Below are positions 12,031 through 24,235 of a DNA stretch of 64,000 nt, in pieces. The translations under genes and the position numbers were made by a program. Source of the DNA: Holothuria scabra (Eukaryota > Echinodermata > Holothuroidea > Aspidochirotida > Holothuriidae). The number at the start of each line of letters is the position of its first letter. Within the stretch, counting starts at the first letter, position 1. The notes under the pieces were generated by a model, which was given only the letters and a program-made list of their open reading frames with translations, made no database searches and had not been told where the DNA came from. The stretch lies in contig CM074179.1 in assembly GCA_037179385.1 (NCBI GenBank), forward strand, positions 1,798,001-1,862,000. The letters run 5' to 3'.

Positions 12031-13180
12031 ATTTACATTGTATTGTAGTGACCACTACCTCTGCGATAATTGAGCAAGCGGCAACCCAATCCCCCCCCCC
12101 CCCCCCGTCGGAAAAGTTTTCCGGGCACCGAGCCTTTGTTCATTTCCTCGACCTGTTCCTGATGACACTGAAATTGGTTTCGATACCCATGTGCAGGGTC
12201 AACAATCAAATGCTCAAGGGAGGTCTGATTATGTTGTGACAGAACTGCAATTTCCAGGAACCAATAATGTAGTAATTCTGAGGATGTTCAGAGCATGCCC
12301 GTTATTTATCGACGCGTTCTAGCAAAGACGGGGGTCACAGCAGTAAGTGGAGGCTGAGCTCACTGCGGAGACTTTTATTAAAGCCTTGAAGTTCCTACCG
12401 AATCAGTAAGTTAGTACGGGAAAAACTACTAAAATAAGCTTCCACAGAAAACAAAGTAGCAAGGGTGGGAGTTATGATAGAATTTTTTTATGAAGTTTAC
12501 TTTCCATTGAGATAGCGAAGAATAAGGGACGAATCTGTTCAAACAAGGTTTTCAGGTCGGGCACGGTGTAGTGTTGGTGGCGAACATGGGAGTGTTCTTA
12601 GTAGTCAACGAGAATGTGACTGACGGTTACAGCACAGTCACAAGGTATGCAGTGTGGTCTTAAGTAAACAGGGCCAGCAAAAGGCAAACAAAAATCAAAC
12701 AAGCATGAGCGAACCCATGCAGGAGGAAAAAGGACGGGGTACTGGGGTTTGGAGAGATATAACAAGGTGAAGGTTGTCAGACATCACAAATAGTTTTAAA
12801 AGGGTACCAAACCAAATGGCAAAGTACTTCCGAATGTTTCTTGCTCCAGTGTTTATGTACCATGTTGTAAGCAGCAAAGATACCCCAAATGATGTTACTT
12901 AATGGTAATATATTACCTACATCAAGAAATTGAAAACCCAAGAGCCCTACGCTTGGAAAAGAAATCTATTTCCACCAATATATTTCAGTAGTACGTACGA
13001 AAATAACTGCGGTGAGCTCAGCTTGTGCAGCATTATAGCCTTGTTGGTTCAAACTAGCACTACACTTGTTACTGACAATCTCCCACTAACCTCAAAATTA
13101 CCAGAAAGAATTTCCACTTGAGACATTCAAGCCCAGTTACCAAAAAAATTTCAAGCAGAAGTTCGATTATCTGGGTAAAC
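12031..13180. other. Mostly unique DNA with a dispersed-repeat copy
   Basis: A 16-base poly(C) run lies at 12091-12106. Bases 12466-12597 belong to a dispersed repeat that recurs inside the piggyBac relic (see its own entry). I recognise no gene in the remainder. Confidence 0.4.
12466..12597 (+). repeat. ~135-bp dispersed repeat, copy 1
   Basis: Starts GGGAGTTATGATAG and ends TGGGAGTGTTC. It matches 32980-33112 along its length, with shared blocks AATAAGGGA, GTTCAAACAAGGTTTT and TGGCGAA. Flanks on both sides differ, so it is a dispersed unit. It has no coding signal of its own. Confidence 0.6.
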
Positions 13181-13184
13181 TGGT

Positions 13185-13790
13185 TTTTTTATTTCTTGCC
13201 GCAGGCAAGGAATCTGTGCGATAGTGATGTCGCACGTGTGCGTGTGTCGCTTTTGCTTGGTAACACATCTCAAAAATGGTAATTGTGACCAATCTCATAT
13301 TTGGTGTGCGGGTTACACATATTGAGTACATGAGACCTATCGATTTGCGTGTAGATCAAAGGTCTTTTGGGGCCATGAGAAGTCAAAAGTCAAAACCATT
13401 TAAACATGAGATCTCAAGAACATATCGAGTACATGATCCGGTCATTTAGGGTCGTGAGAGGTCAAACCCTGGTGAACACTGTATCTTAAAAAAAAAATGC
13501 GTGTGTCAAAGCTCATGTTTAGTGTGTGGATTGGCCGTGCTGAGATGTGATCCCACTTGATTTTTGTGAAGGTCAAAGGTTATTAGGGGTTTGCAGTGTC
13601 AAAGTCTAAAAAACTTGCTTCCATAGTATAACCGTCCAACAAAGGTAACTTTAAGGTCCCCGTACTTGACGTGAAGATGATGCAGGGTGAACTATAGTGA
13701 TCCCAATAGCTTTGGTGGAGGTCAAATCTCACTTTGGTTCACAAGGGGCCAAAGTCTCAACATCATATTTACAAATCTCCCGTGGTTGTA
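13185..13790. repeat. Degenerate repeat containing AGGTCAAAGGT units
   Basis: About four imperfect ~100-130-base units contain 'gatcaaaggt', 'gaggtcaaa', 'aaggtcaaaggt' or 'gaggtcaaat', each preceded by a 'gtgatcc/gagacc' phrase and followed by a 'ggggcc..agtc' phrase. The first part is rich in GTGTGCG. A similar phrase in the opposite direction occurs near 63180-63215 (GTGACCTCAAACTTTGACCT). It is most likely a dispersed non-coding repeat. Confidence 0.4.
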
Positions 13791-14161
13791 GCCTTGGATA
13801 CTGCATGTGATATCATTAGAAGAACTGCACTTCTTGAAGGGCGCTTCAATGTCTTGCATGTATTATAACTTTTGGGTACATCACGGAACACAACTCAATT
13901 TGAAAAACATTACGAAGCACTGTCAATTTGAAAAAAAAAAGACACCAGCCATTAAGCTGTAAACATCATGCCACATCATCTTTCTGTATAGTAAATTATT
14001 CTCCATTTGATTATCATCTTTATAAGTCATCTGCCTTGCAATTTCAGAGAAATAAAACACAAGTCTGGCCACCTAAAATCCATTGTGTTGTAATCATCAT
14101 TTCTACCGTTGTGACAATAAAATCACTAGGCCTTTAAGCTATTTGGTTAGTTTTCATTTAC

Positions 14162-14395
14162 GAGGAGGGGCCTTGGGAAAGGGAAATATTTCTTTGGGAG
14201 GAACAGTGACGGGACATCTGCAGGATTGTCACACATCTCTTGATATCCATCATCATTTTGCTGGTCTATATCATCTGTATATTGCTGTGGAACTGCAAAA
14301 GTGGGTCCATCTTCAGTAGAAACGTGTTGAGTAGCACCATTAAGTAATTTTTTGGTTGATGACAAGAACTTGATGCTGATGACTTCTGCTGATGT
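14162..14395 (-). CDS. Possible internal exon, unknown protein
   Basis: On the minus strand this is 78 open codons between a good acceptor (CTTCAACAG at 14396-14404) and a donor (GTAAAT from 14161). The peptide is acidic and Asp/Gln-rich in the middle (QQYTDDIDQQNDDGYQEM) and ends FPFPRPLL. I do not recognise a family. Same-strand exon-like stretches at 17003-17087 and 18782-18924 make it a candidate downstream exon of that gene. A chance ORF cannot be excluded. Confidence 0.35.
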
Positions 14396-14457
14396 CTGTT
14401 GAAGTGTTAAAGGGAAAAAGGCTAGAAGGAACACCTTGCGTACGCTGACGGTCAGTG

Positions 14458-14815
14458 CTTTTTAAGTGCATTGAAACGGCACATGACAAACAAAAACTGA
14501 AACCGGATCGGGCAAAAACATAAAGATTGCTTAATCAAACAGAAAATTGTGTTCATTACAAGTATTTACAAAAACTATGTAGAGAAAAAATATCTTCATT
14601 ACAGTAATAAAACTATTTAACTATTTACAAGCACCTTACAGACCCACCCTCTAACAAGTTGACCACCACACTGTCCCCCCTCACCGAAACGAGTGGACCC
14701 CATCGCCTACCGAACACCGAACTTGGCAAACAAACGAAGTCGGACTCAACCCTCAGCCTCACCTCCGCCTTCACCGACGCCAGGACAGCTTTATGGAGGC
14801 CGAAGCAAAGGTCAG
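14458..14815 (-). mobile_element. 5'-truncated copy of the Tx1-like LINE (3' end)
   Basis: Read on the minus strand it ends in the family tail (..GCACTTAAAAAGCA). Upstream of that it encodes the last part of ORF2 (VKAEVRLRVES, FGRRWGPLVSVRGD), matching 52531-52690. Relative to that copy about 60 bases are missing near 14783. GGTCAGTG flanks both ends and is a plausible 8-bp target duplication. It is a dead retrocopy. Confidence 0.75.
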
Positions 14816-15243
14816 TGGTTGACCGTTGATTCCAAAGTTGGTCATTTATGTGCAAACGTTTCCTTATATGTCTTCATTATATGGGGATATCCCAGTGAAC
14901 GGAAAGAACCTGACAAAATGTTTTTAGGTGATAACGCCAGCATGAGTGGATTTGCTACTAAGGCTGGTATGTCATAAATAGTGACCGTTTTGCCAGGGTT
15001 ACTTCTCATTCAGTTATCAATTTCCTTGTTAAAATGGGTCTTCAATGAACCATAGCAGGACGTATCTAACGGCTGTAAACAGTGTAAGCGATGCCATTTT
15101 CCTTGCAATGTCTACTGCCTGAAGCGTGATGTTTTAAGAAAATTTTTGCTAGATTACACACATGTGTATTATGCTTTCCACTGATGAAAGTGAATGGTAA
15201 ATACAATAGTATGAAGGTCTTGTTGAGGTTGTGGGGCTGCATG

Positions 15244-16528
15244 CAGGGTTGGCATCCCCCCCCCCCCCAAAAAAAAAAGTGGTACAACTACAAACCAGGT
15301 AAAAACCGGGAAAAACTGGTAAATACTGGTAGAAAGCGCTTCTGTCTTGAGGGCTGTTAGTACATCTGTTATATTAAAAGTCCGCAGTAAGTATAATACT
15401 GGTCAGGACAGGCACAAGTAATCGAATATGAAGATGGCTTCACAGCTTTATTTTTAGCTATTTTATCACAATTAATTCTACGTTTTGTGGACAAAAAGTA
15501 GTTTGATGTTGCACATTTTGTCACTTTTATCTGTTTCCCGGTTGTTCCAAATTGTTATAGGGCTACTCCCACCCATCCCCAGGTGTACTGTATGCTCAGA
15601 GACTGACAAATACAGTCACTGAGCTGAACTTTTATGCAGGTGGCTCAGTGGAAAGTGTTTCAAACTTGAAAAGTACATGGGACCAAGTATATGCCCTTTA
15701 ATTGGCCATACTCATTTCACACAGCCCGATTGTTTACCTTGATTCACACATGTACTGTGCACTCATAACATCAGTTATCACTCCGGAGGTGTAGCTCTAG
15801 GCTTTTATTTAATACAGAAAGTTTTATTACTGAATATGTTAATCAAATACTACACCCACATCTTCAAGTTTTACAGAACGTATCAAACAAAACCATGTTC
15901 ATATTTTGAAGGAATTTAAAACAAGGTACTCTCTTTACTTAAGTATTCATTGACATTCAAGGGATCTTCCTGGTTGGAGAGTTGTAAATACTGGATTACA
16001 AAAAATGTTATTTTCATCAATTACCAAACCCATTACTTCAATCTGCTCATTTTTGAGAGGCTATTTTTTTACTCCCCATTTTCTCTTGGTATAGCAAGTC
16101 CAAATAAATATTGATTCATAACTTACCAAACTTTTGTGATGTGCTGCATTATACAGGCTAATGAACTGTCAATTTAACAAAGCATAAAGATGTGGCATAG
16201 GCTAAATATAATGACAATGCATAGCCTTCTACGAAGACATCAACAGTTTAACACTTGCTGGTTATCTAGATTCAAGAATTATGTATAAGCAGAATGGAAT
16301 ATAAAGTTGGTTGATGTGAGCATCCAGCTAATTCACAAAACTCTATTAACAAACCCCCAAAGTAATAAATCATGTCTGCACTTCGGATTAACCCAACCCC
16401 CTACAAAATCATTTTCTATAAGATCATGCCCTCCAACAAGTGCCACATGATTTTTCAAGGATTCTACATTATGTTAGGTTTTTCCCACTTAAAGGTGGGA
16501 AAAACCTGCTAAAAACCGGCCAACCCTA
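15244..16528. mobile_element. Possible non-autonomous hAT-like element
   Basis: The left end CAGGGTTGGC faces GCCAACCCTA at the right, and AAAACCGG/ACCTGGTTT-like motifs recur just inside both ends. Flanking octamers GCTGCATG and GCTGTACA agree at 5 of 8 positions, compatible with an old 8-bp duplication. The interior is non-coding. The boundaries are a proposal only. Confidence 0.35.
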
Positions 16529-17002
16529 GCTGTACATAGCACTCTAACCAGTTGTTTTGAATTAGACAGCATTAACTTTGACACGTTTTTTTTTCATTTA
16601 CGAAGGGTAATACACAGTTCTGAAATGATATTCCACATCTGCGAATTACAGCCTTTCTCTGAGTAGAACGTAGAACTTTCATCCAGCTGTATACACCATA
16701 CACCAACACTTCTCTACAAACATTTTAGGGCAACATGATTATTTGTGCAGATGGAAAGTTATTACCTATGGGTAGGTGATGAACTTCTAGCAAGTTGAGT
16801 TTGGTTCATTAAAAAAGTACCTAACAATACATACAAACAAGAACTGTTTTCCACTTCAACACATGCTATTTAAATACAAAGCAGGGTATACAAAACCACA
16901 ATACCGCTAATTAGTCTAGTTCATTGCAAACGGGAAAATTTAAAAAGTTCTATTTCAATTAAAATGAGTCTTTTAAATGCTTGACTGGAAGAAGAAACTT
17001 AC

Positions 17003-19738
17003 ATATCCTTCACCTTCCGCATCCTTCAAAGATGGAAATTCATTAACAACTGCTTTTGCAACAGCATCTTAAATATCACTTTTAGGTCTGAAAGGAAATA
17101 ATATGATATTTTATTACTGAAGGAAATACTTTGAATGACAAATTAACTTTGACATTTTTCAGATGAACATTAAATACACAGGTGTATGCCCAAAAAAGCC
17201 AAGTTTTAAGATTTATACAAAAGTTATATCAGAAGTTAAGACTTGAAAGTAAATCCATGATGTTGCTTCACCAATAGAAGCATATCCAGCTTTTCATACA
17301 TTCATAGAAAATGCCTGTGACATCTAGCATTGTACAAATGACTATTAGAAAGCCAGATGTGTCGATGACACACTGTACGTCCAACCAATGTGAAAGATAA
17401 TGGTTGCGTAGGGCTCGAAGTAACCAACAGCATCCACAGCCATAGCTGTCAGGCCTGTAATGATGGCCATTGAGCCTCTTAGAAATGTTCTATGATATAA
17501 CACAGACCTACAGCCAAACTGTTGTTTTACTCCTTTTCAAGCTTATTTCAATCCCTCCTTGTCCCTTCAAAATATTAGAGTTTGCTTTTCTTTTAAGACC
17601 AAACTATATTTTAAAGTGTTAAAGGGTGACAACAGTTCCTCATTTGGTCTATACTGTACATGGCTTCTACAGCACATTGCATTGCCATGGTTCCTACCTT
17701 TGACTACTGAACAAAAACATCGTGCCATTTTCCATAAGTACAACAAGTACCTTCAATGGCATTTAAGCAGCTATCATTTTTCAATGCACTTTTCATGGAT
17801 GGCTATAATGTTTTCAACAAGTAATAGCCAACCCTGTTATATTAACAATTCAAGTTCATAGAAATTGTTAACTTAATCAAAAATTTAAGCCTTTGCAGAG
17901 TACAGTATCTAACCTCTGTGATTCCCAAGAACTCACCCCTGCCCTTATTTGGAACAGTCTGCCACAAACTGAAGAGTAAATCTTTGCTCCACATAACACT
18001 GCTTGGCCTAAACTAGTAAGTATAAAACTATCACTATGACAGGACTACAGGAGATGGCACTTGGAATAGAACTTGTAAAATTAATGACAAGTGAAAAAAC
18101 ATGAAGGCAAGCACTTTAATCCAATCACGGGAGTCCCAGTTGATTAGGGAGCAGAGTAAATGCACTGTACACCAACTTAAAAGAAGGGTTTAGGGTGAAA
18201 TCAAGTTTTGATAATGTAAGAGGGGAACTTATTCTAAGCGCTCTGGTAAAATTTGCATTGAAATCCGATGTGTGGTTCTCAAGATATGAGCTAGTAAAGT
18301 TGCCACATTCTCAACACAAAGTGAACTTGAGGCAGGCCTCAAGACTTCATAGCCTCACATTTATGAACAGTCTTTTGTTTTTCTTTAAACTTAACAACTA
18401 ATTTTCTCTTCAACTATCACATGTTATCAGAATGTGATTGCATAAATGGCATGAGAACTTAACAAACTTTAGATTCCTCACAGGGAGATCCTAACCCTAT
18501 TAACTTTAAGGTCAATACACCAGACTGAAAAACAGGAACAAACAAAGCGTTCCTTGTCAATGTGAGCAAGTGTTCTAACCTCTGCTGCCCTCAAACTTAA
18601 TTTGGAGTACAAATCTTGGAACTTCATTTACTGATATCTCGAGAAATACATGTCCTATTTAAATGGAAATTTCACCAAATTCTGTAGATTTAGTTCCTCT
18701 TTCATGTATGAATATTGATTTTTTGGCCTGAACCCTTCCTGTAAACAGAACATAAATGCAGAACAAATTACTGTACTGTACCTGTCACCATAATTGTCGA
18801 TTATGTAAACCACTAGAATTCTAACCATCTGGAGGCGGCTTCTTCGGCTAAGAGGTCCTGCATCAATTTTCTGAACTAATTCAGCACCAGTGTATGAATG
18901 ATCAAGCAGCCACTTTCTCACACTCTGCATTGTCAACAACAAAATAAATTACTTTGCAACTCCCACATGTACAAAGTGTTGCAACACAGCTGCATCAATT
19001 GTTCTTTACTGAGATATATAACTATATAACACATTCTTGTTGGTGTGTCGTTTAACTCCATCTAACTAACTACAAGCACCAAGTAAATGTACAGCAAATG
19101 CTGGGGATGCTTTGTTCAAAATATTCACTGTGTGCCTATGTACAATTGGGTTTCAAACATCCTTCCACTTAAATAGAGCTATGAGCAGCACATTTTTTTT
19201 TTCTTATTTTGGACAAAACTGAGTGATAATTGGTTGGCAGTAATTGCTAGTCAATATTTGCATTGATTAGCAATTGCTCAATCATGATTAGCATCTACTG
19301 AAATCAACATTTGTAAAAGAGACATTACTTGGCACCTTTGTAATACAAATATGGCTTTGACTTTACACAATATGGCAATGAACATGCTGCGCTCAGCCCC
19401 ATCAGAATAGTTACAAGTGAGATAGAAAAGTACTGGTTCGCAATATTTGTGAAGCAAAATTCTAATTGCTTCACAACTGAAATTTCTAGGGTCGCACTTT
19501 GCGATGCGAACCTAGATATTTCCCTTGTTTATATGCTATGGCATACCTCACACTAGTGGCCCAAAAATTAAGTACAGTCAGCATAGCCAATACTAACAAA
19601 ATTCTCTTTGAATCCCTTCTGGGGTGGTTGAGTACAAGGTTGGTGGACATTCAGCGGAGGAAGAGGTACCTGATGGTGATTGGGGGAAAACATCAGATGC
19701 AGAAGAACTATCAATGGTCGCTTCTCTTCTAACTTCCC
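17003..19738 (-). pseudogene. Spliced gene fragment, SAMD3-like uncharacterised family (three exons)
   Basis: Three exon-like stretches lie on the minus strand: 19738-19598 (Ser/Pro-rich linker, ending GIQREF), 18924-18782 (VRKWLLDHS...LVQKID...SRRSRLQMVRILVVYIIDNYGD) and 17087-17003 (PKSDI, stop, DAVAKAVVNEFPSLKD). The junction between the last two is clean: donor AG|GTACAG, acceptor CTTTCAG, rejoining an AGA codon. The middle segment resembles the small helical domain that precedes a 'later exon with LKEALAKAIVEAFP' in SAM-domain-3-like proteins of aquatic animals; this is recalled from family pattern, not searched. The last exon has an in-frame TAA at 17071-17069, so the copy is broken or polymorphic. 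The join between the first two exons is not settled, because both obvious donor choices give a phase problem. Confidence 0.45.
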
Positions 19739-20000
19739 CTAAAATGTAAAAAAAAGGCTAAAACTTCTATATGACGAACTGGTGACGTTATGTGCTCAAT
19801 AAATAAAATTTAAATGAAATACGTACATTAAATTTGCATTAAAGTAGCTTTACTATAAACATTTTTTGCAGTGAGTGATTCATTGCTTCGATGTGGACTC
19901 AACAGTCCATCACTTTAGGATAAACATTTTATCTAATTTCAAGGATGTAGTGTAACTTGAGGTTTTGAACTAAGTGAAAAGGTAAATATATGCACACCTT

Positions 20001-22143
20001 TCAGTGCAGTCTATGCTGCAAAGATATGCACTGTAGACTATCCTCCAATCTGTAGCCTTTGGGTGCATGTAGAGGCTGGAAGAAGTAGAGATCCTCAATT
20101 GACAAAACCCTCCGTGCTGCATCTTGTGGTTTTCTTGCACAGTAACAGTGAGTATGCCTGTCATATCTCCCTGTTTCCCAGCATTCGGTTACTAGACGAA
20201 CACCTTTATCCTAGCTGAGAACATATAAAATTTTCCCAACATTTGGATCCAAATCATCAGACTTTCCTGTTACCACCATCATGTTTTCACAGTAATTCTG
20301 ACCATGTACACTGCACCAGTAAGCAACTTAGACATCATCAAAAAGATGTATTCCGAGAGTTGCACTCAGCAAATTTGAATTGTGCAATGAAACCAACAAA
20401 ACAAGTGAACCTGGTCCAACTTTTGCATCCCTTTGGGTAAATCCCGCACAACTAAACATGCTATGGCAAAGGAACATCTGCTGCCTGTCTGTAAGAGAGT
20501 GTTTTTAAAGTATTCTTAAAATTGCAAAAAGTGTGTCCAATGCGCTTGAAGAAGTTGTGTTTTGCTTCAAATATCATTGTCCAAAATCTGACTAAGGGGC
20601 CGAGAAGTCTTATCTCACGGGGGTAATGAATCATCAAGTGGGGTTTTGGCTTAAGATGTCTGTCTCCATACAACAAAAGGAAATGTTCATGATGATCTCC
20701 TATCAACTGCTTCAAAAAATATGCATCACCCACTGTCAGTTCTGGGGAAAAGACTAAGTCCATGCAACCGAGCAACACCGAGATTAATTCCAAGTGCTGG
20801 TCATGTTCTGGGATCGTATCTGCTAATAGAAGTGGTAGATGGCGGACCAAGCACCACATTTGTGCAGCAGCATTTGGTCTTTGAAGATTTCTATTCTGTA
20901 TAACTGACGGCTTATTTTTTGCCTCTACTGGAGCATAGTCAAAGCTGGTTAGCCGACTGTTTAGCGTGTCCAATGCTATGAGTCCTTCTTGATTAAAATC
21001 ATGTAACACGAGATGTACCTCTAGGGCACATACACCCTCGTGATGCATAATTTCAGGTGCGAAGTTACTAGTGACATAAAAATACTGAAGTTCATTAAGA
21101 ATGCACGAAGTTTTGATGCCAGTCTGTGATGGGTCTCTCAAACGTACCCCATCTTCATAATTATCACGCCGTCTGAGCATATCAGACCTTCCAGTGACAG
21201 CCCTCTTTGCCTTCTGCAAACTGTGCAACACTAGCTCTAACCTTCCCAGTATAGCTTTCCGAAGAGATGCCAATGCCAGTGTTCTCCAACAACTTGAGAT
21301 CATTGAGAAGACATGTTAATATTGAGTCATATCCATTTGTTTTTACATCACATGCATGGTACATTCCCACAAGGAAACAGTTGCTTAAGGAGGATCGGTA
21401 TACAAAACCCCAACCTTATGCATCCCAATTTTTGGATTCAAGAAGATTAACAACCTCACACTCATCGACATAAAGCAAAAGTTTAACTGTCATTGGATCC
21501 TGGAAAAACTCATGGTTCTGACAGTAGCTTTCATCCTGAAAGTCTCGAAGTAACCCACCATTCACTGGGAAATGCTGTTTGACAACTTCCATATAGCCTT
21601 TACTTTCAAAAATTAGTTTCAGCAATTTTTTCAGAGGAATAAATTGATAAGTAATACGCCTAATATTCTGTTGGACATGCCCTGTATCTGGATTATTTCT
21701 CGAAAAAAAATCCAACTCCAATGGGAACCTCTTGTGGAGGTATGAAATTTCCAGTCTGTAAGAAATACTTTCTCTGCCTAACGATACTATCAAACATCTC
21801 AAAGGGATTATTAAACTGGTTGAATGTTTGCATTTATCGTTTAAAAATCTTCATCCGCTGCACCATTTTGTGCAAACTGTGCAGTATGTTTCTTTATCAT
21901 GCCAATAACATCTGAAAAGACAGAAGATGATTCAGGGATAGCCACATCAATGTTCGTTTGCACCATACTGCTGGGTGACTTCATTTTTGAAACAAATATT
22001 GCCACCTATTTTGTGATTTCCTCTTCTGTCAAATAATCCCACATAACCTCAGCATCACCAACTTCATCAGCATCAGCCAAAGCACCATTCATAGGAACCT
22101 CTCCATCACTGTCATCTTGAATTCCTGCACCAAAGTTTACAGC
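20001..22143 (-). pseudogene. Broken long transposon-type ORF (uncharacterised family)
   Basis: On the minus strand a single long protein can be followed through several stops and at least one frameshift. Its N-terminal acidic part includes VMWDYLTEEEITK (22143-21830). A central part includes IPLKKLLKLIFESKG and LLLYVDECEVVNLL (21802-21419). Next come GMYHACDVKTNGYDSILT (about 21370-21300) and an intact 280-codon stretch (21303-20461) with NAAAQMWCLVRHLPLLL, HYPREIRLLGPL and FEAKHNFFKRIG. The end includes YDRHTHCYC and FFQPLHAPKGY, with a stop at 20003-20001. This architecture recurs as 'uncharacterised proteins' in cnidarian, fish and echinoderm genomes, and I associate it with CACTA/EnSpm-like DNA transposons with moderate doubt. 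The gene is not functional as it stands. It lies between exons of a same-strand gene fragment. Confidence 0.6.
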
Positions 22144-22414
22144 CTAAAAGATGCCGCCTACATGCATGAGCATCTTTGAAAGTTTGCATGCACCCATCCT
22201 GGCCACATGTTACAGAACATATTTCGACCAAATGCAATGACATGGGTATACCTAAAGTGCAATAAAAGGGATACCTGCTTTACATTTGAAACAAATGTGC
22301 GACATGGTGATGGAATGTTATGTTCAAAATTGTAAGGGCTCGTTTTCAGAAATAACCATAGTTATGGCCTTAAAATGGCTTGGTAAAATTTGAAGTGGAT
22401 AAATGGTACAACCG

Positions 22415-22630
22415 CTATAAACGGTCCACGGCATACTGTAAGCTACAGGGTACAATTCCATCTCCACTGGTGAGGGGCATAACCGTGGTTGTAAATTTCT
22501 TTCTGCACCGAGCAGAACTTTCGTCGAGCAGAACAAAGGCGTCTTCATCGATAAGATTTTCTATAGAGAAAACAACGAGGGAAACGAGGTTAATTTTAGT
22601 TTCGTCTGCACATACTATAGCCCTGCACAA
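22415..22630 (-). CDS. Possible exon with SAM-like segment
   Basis: On the minus strand an open stretch follows a plausible acceptor (CTTTTGCAG near 22645-22637). It contains SIENLIDEDAFVLLDESS, which resembles the 'IDGEALLLL' core of SAM domains. It is followed by a shift into another frame. If real it could be the 5' part of the gene fragment at 17003-19738, with the transposon-type ORF sitting in the intron. Recognition is weak. Confidence 0.25.
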   Translation of the reverse strand: MCRAIVCADETKINLVSLVVFSIENLIDEDAFVLLDESSARCRKKFTTTVMPLTSGDGIVPCSLQYAVDRL

Positions 22631-22645
22631 TCTGCACCTGCAAAA

Positions 22646-24200
22646 GATTCACTCACAAACATTGAGTCCCCAAGTTCCTAGCTGTTCATTAATTAGCAGT
22701 TTTGCTACTCATTATTCGAAATTGATTAGCAATCCCCCTAAAATGATTAGCAACTTTTTATATTGACATTTCCCAGCTTTATATATTCTTACAGCACCTT
22801 GTAAAAAAAACAACAGAATCCAAGAATAAAGGGTGGGTATGATATTACAGGTAATGAAACATCATGCTTTTTGCATCCATATGACCTGTATCACGTATGC
22901 AGTATAACTACACTCAGGCCAAAAACTTCCCTTAGATGTCTCCAAGGCAATTTCTGTACAGCAGCTCTCGACGACATTTTATGCGATCTCCTCAAAATTT
23001 GTCTAAACTTCTTGCTTTGCTACCTTCCATTTGAACATGTCTGTTTGTCAATTCAAAGACCAAAATAAAGCCATGAAAGTAAATTGTCTATGACACTTCA
23101 TTAATAGCAATTTAATTCCCTCATTGAATTGAATTGGTTTGTACATAGTCTTAGAAAGCCTAACAAAATGCATCCTCTTTATCCTATTCATAGTCATTTT
23201 AGAACAGGAGCAGTGGTATAACATACAAACATATGAAAGCAACCCATCAGAGAACAGTGCCATCTTTTATTGACATTCATCAGATGCAACCATCCTTAAT
23301 CCTCTTCATCATCACTTTCTTAATTGTCACTAGGAGTTCTTCCTTTTTCGCTGATTTCTCTTACCTAAAATTGGGCCACCACTTACTTGTAACGACATAC
23401 TGACTACAAATTAGTCTACCCACACCCATGATATTTTATGAATCAAACCTCCATCTACAATGTACAACCACGCAGAGTAACTGTTGATGTGAAGAATCAA
23501 GCTTATCCTATAGGATAGAGGTTCAACCCAAAATTTCCAAAACATTTCACCCAATTTAACCTAATACAGATGAAAAAAGAGGTGATCAGCTAAATTAATT
23601 TAGTAGCTTTTAAAACTTATGATAATCTGAGCAAGTTTTGAGGCTTCTTAAATCCTTTCATAAGTTGTCAAAACGGGAACCAATGATCTCCCGAGTGTCC
23701 CTTAAAATCTGACTAAAGACAGTACATTAGTGTATTCTACTGTACAGGTATTCCCTTCTCAAGGTAGTCACCCAAAAACTTAAAAGCTGATAGGCATACA
23801 AAATTATCTAGATGGCATTCACTTCATTAAATAGTTTCACGGCATGTGTAGAATACTCAAACTAAACCCTGGCTAATATTTTTAAAAACTTTACTTCAGC
23901 AATTTCCTGGTACGATATGTTTTCCTTCAGAGTTCCTTGTTTTGGCTCCTGTGCTATCCTAGCAAGGTTTTACATTAAGATTCCTGAGCCTAGCCTTGTC
24001 TCGAGGGCAAACTTGCATTGATCGGCAGTTGACGATTTGGAATGCGGGTGTAGCTTGGCGCAAAGTTTCTTCGCATCTAGTAGAACCGTACAGAACAGAA
24101 TTGTGAGTTTTGTAGGAGTTTAAACATTGCTTTGTATAGGCCTGACGTGAGCCCTAACGTTTAGGCCTATCTCGCTCGTTATAGATTAGGGCCTTTCAAT
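22646..24200. other. Intergenic/intronic, no gene recognised
   Basis: AT-rich DNA with GATTAGCAA-type short repeats near 22680-22755 and TAGGCCTA motifs near 24140-24165. No coding motif was recognised. Confidence 0.4.
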
Positions 24201-24215
24201 GGGGGGGGGGGGGGG
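24201..24215. repeat. 15-base poly(G)
   Basis: An uninterrupted run of G directly precedes the gypsy integrase relic. Confidence 0.9.
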
Positions 24216-24235
24216 TATTGAAGATTTTGTCAGTA

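Noticed and set aside
13185..13790. AGGTCAAAGGTC-like nuclear-receptor sites
   Set aside because: The motif is part of a repeated unit in what looks like a dispersed repeat, with no gene nearby to regulate.
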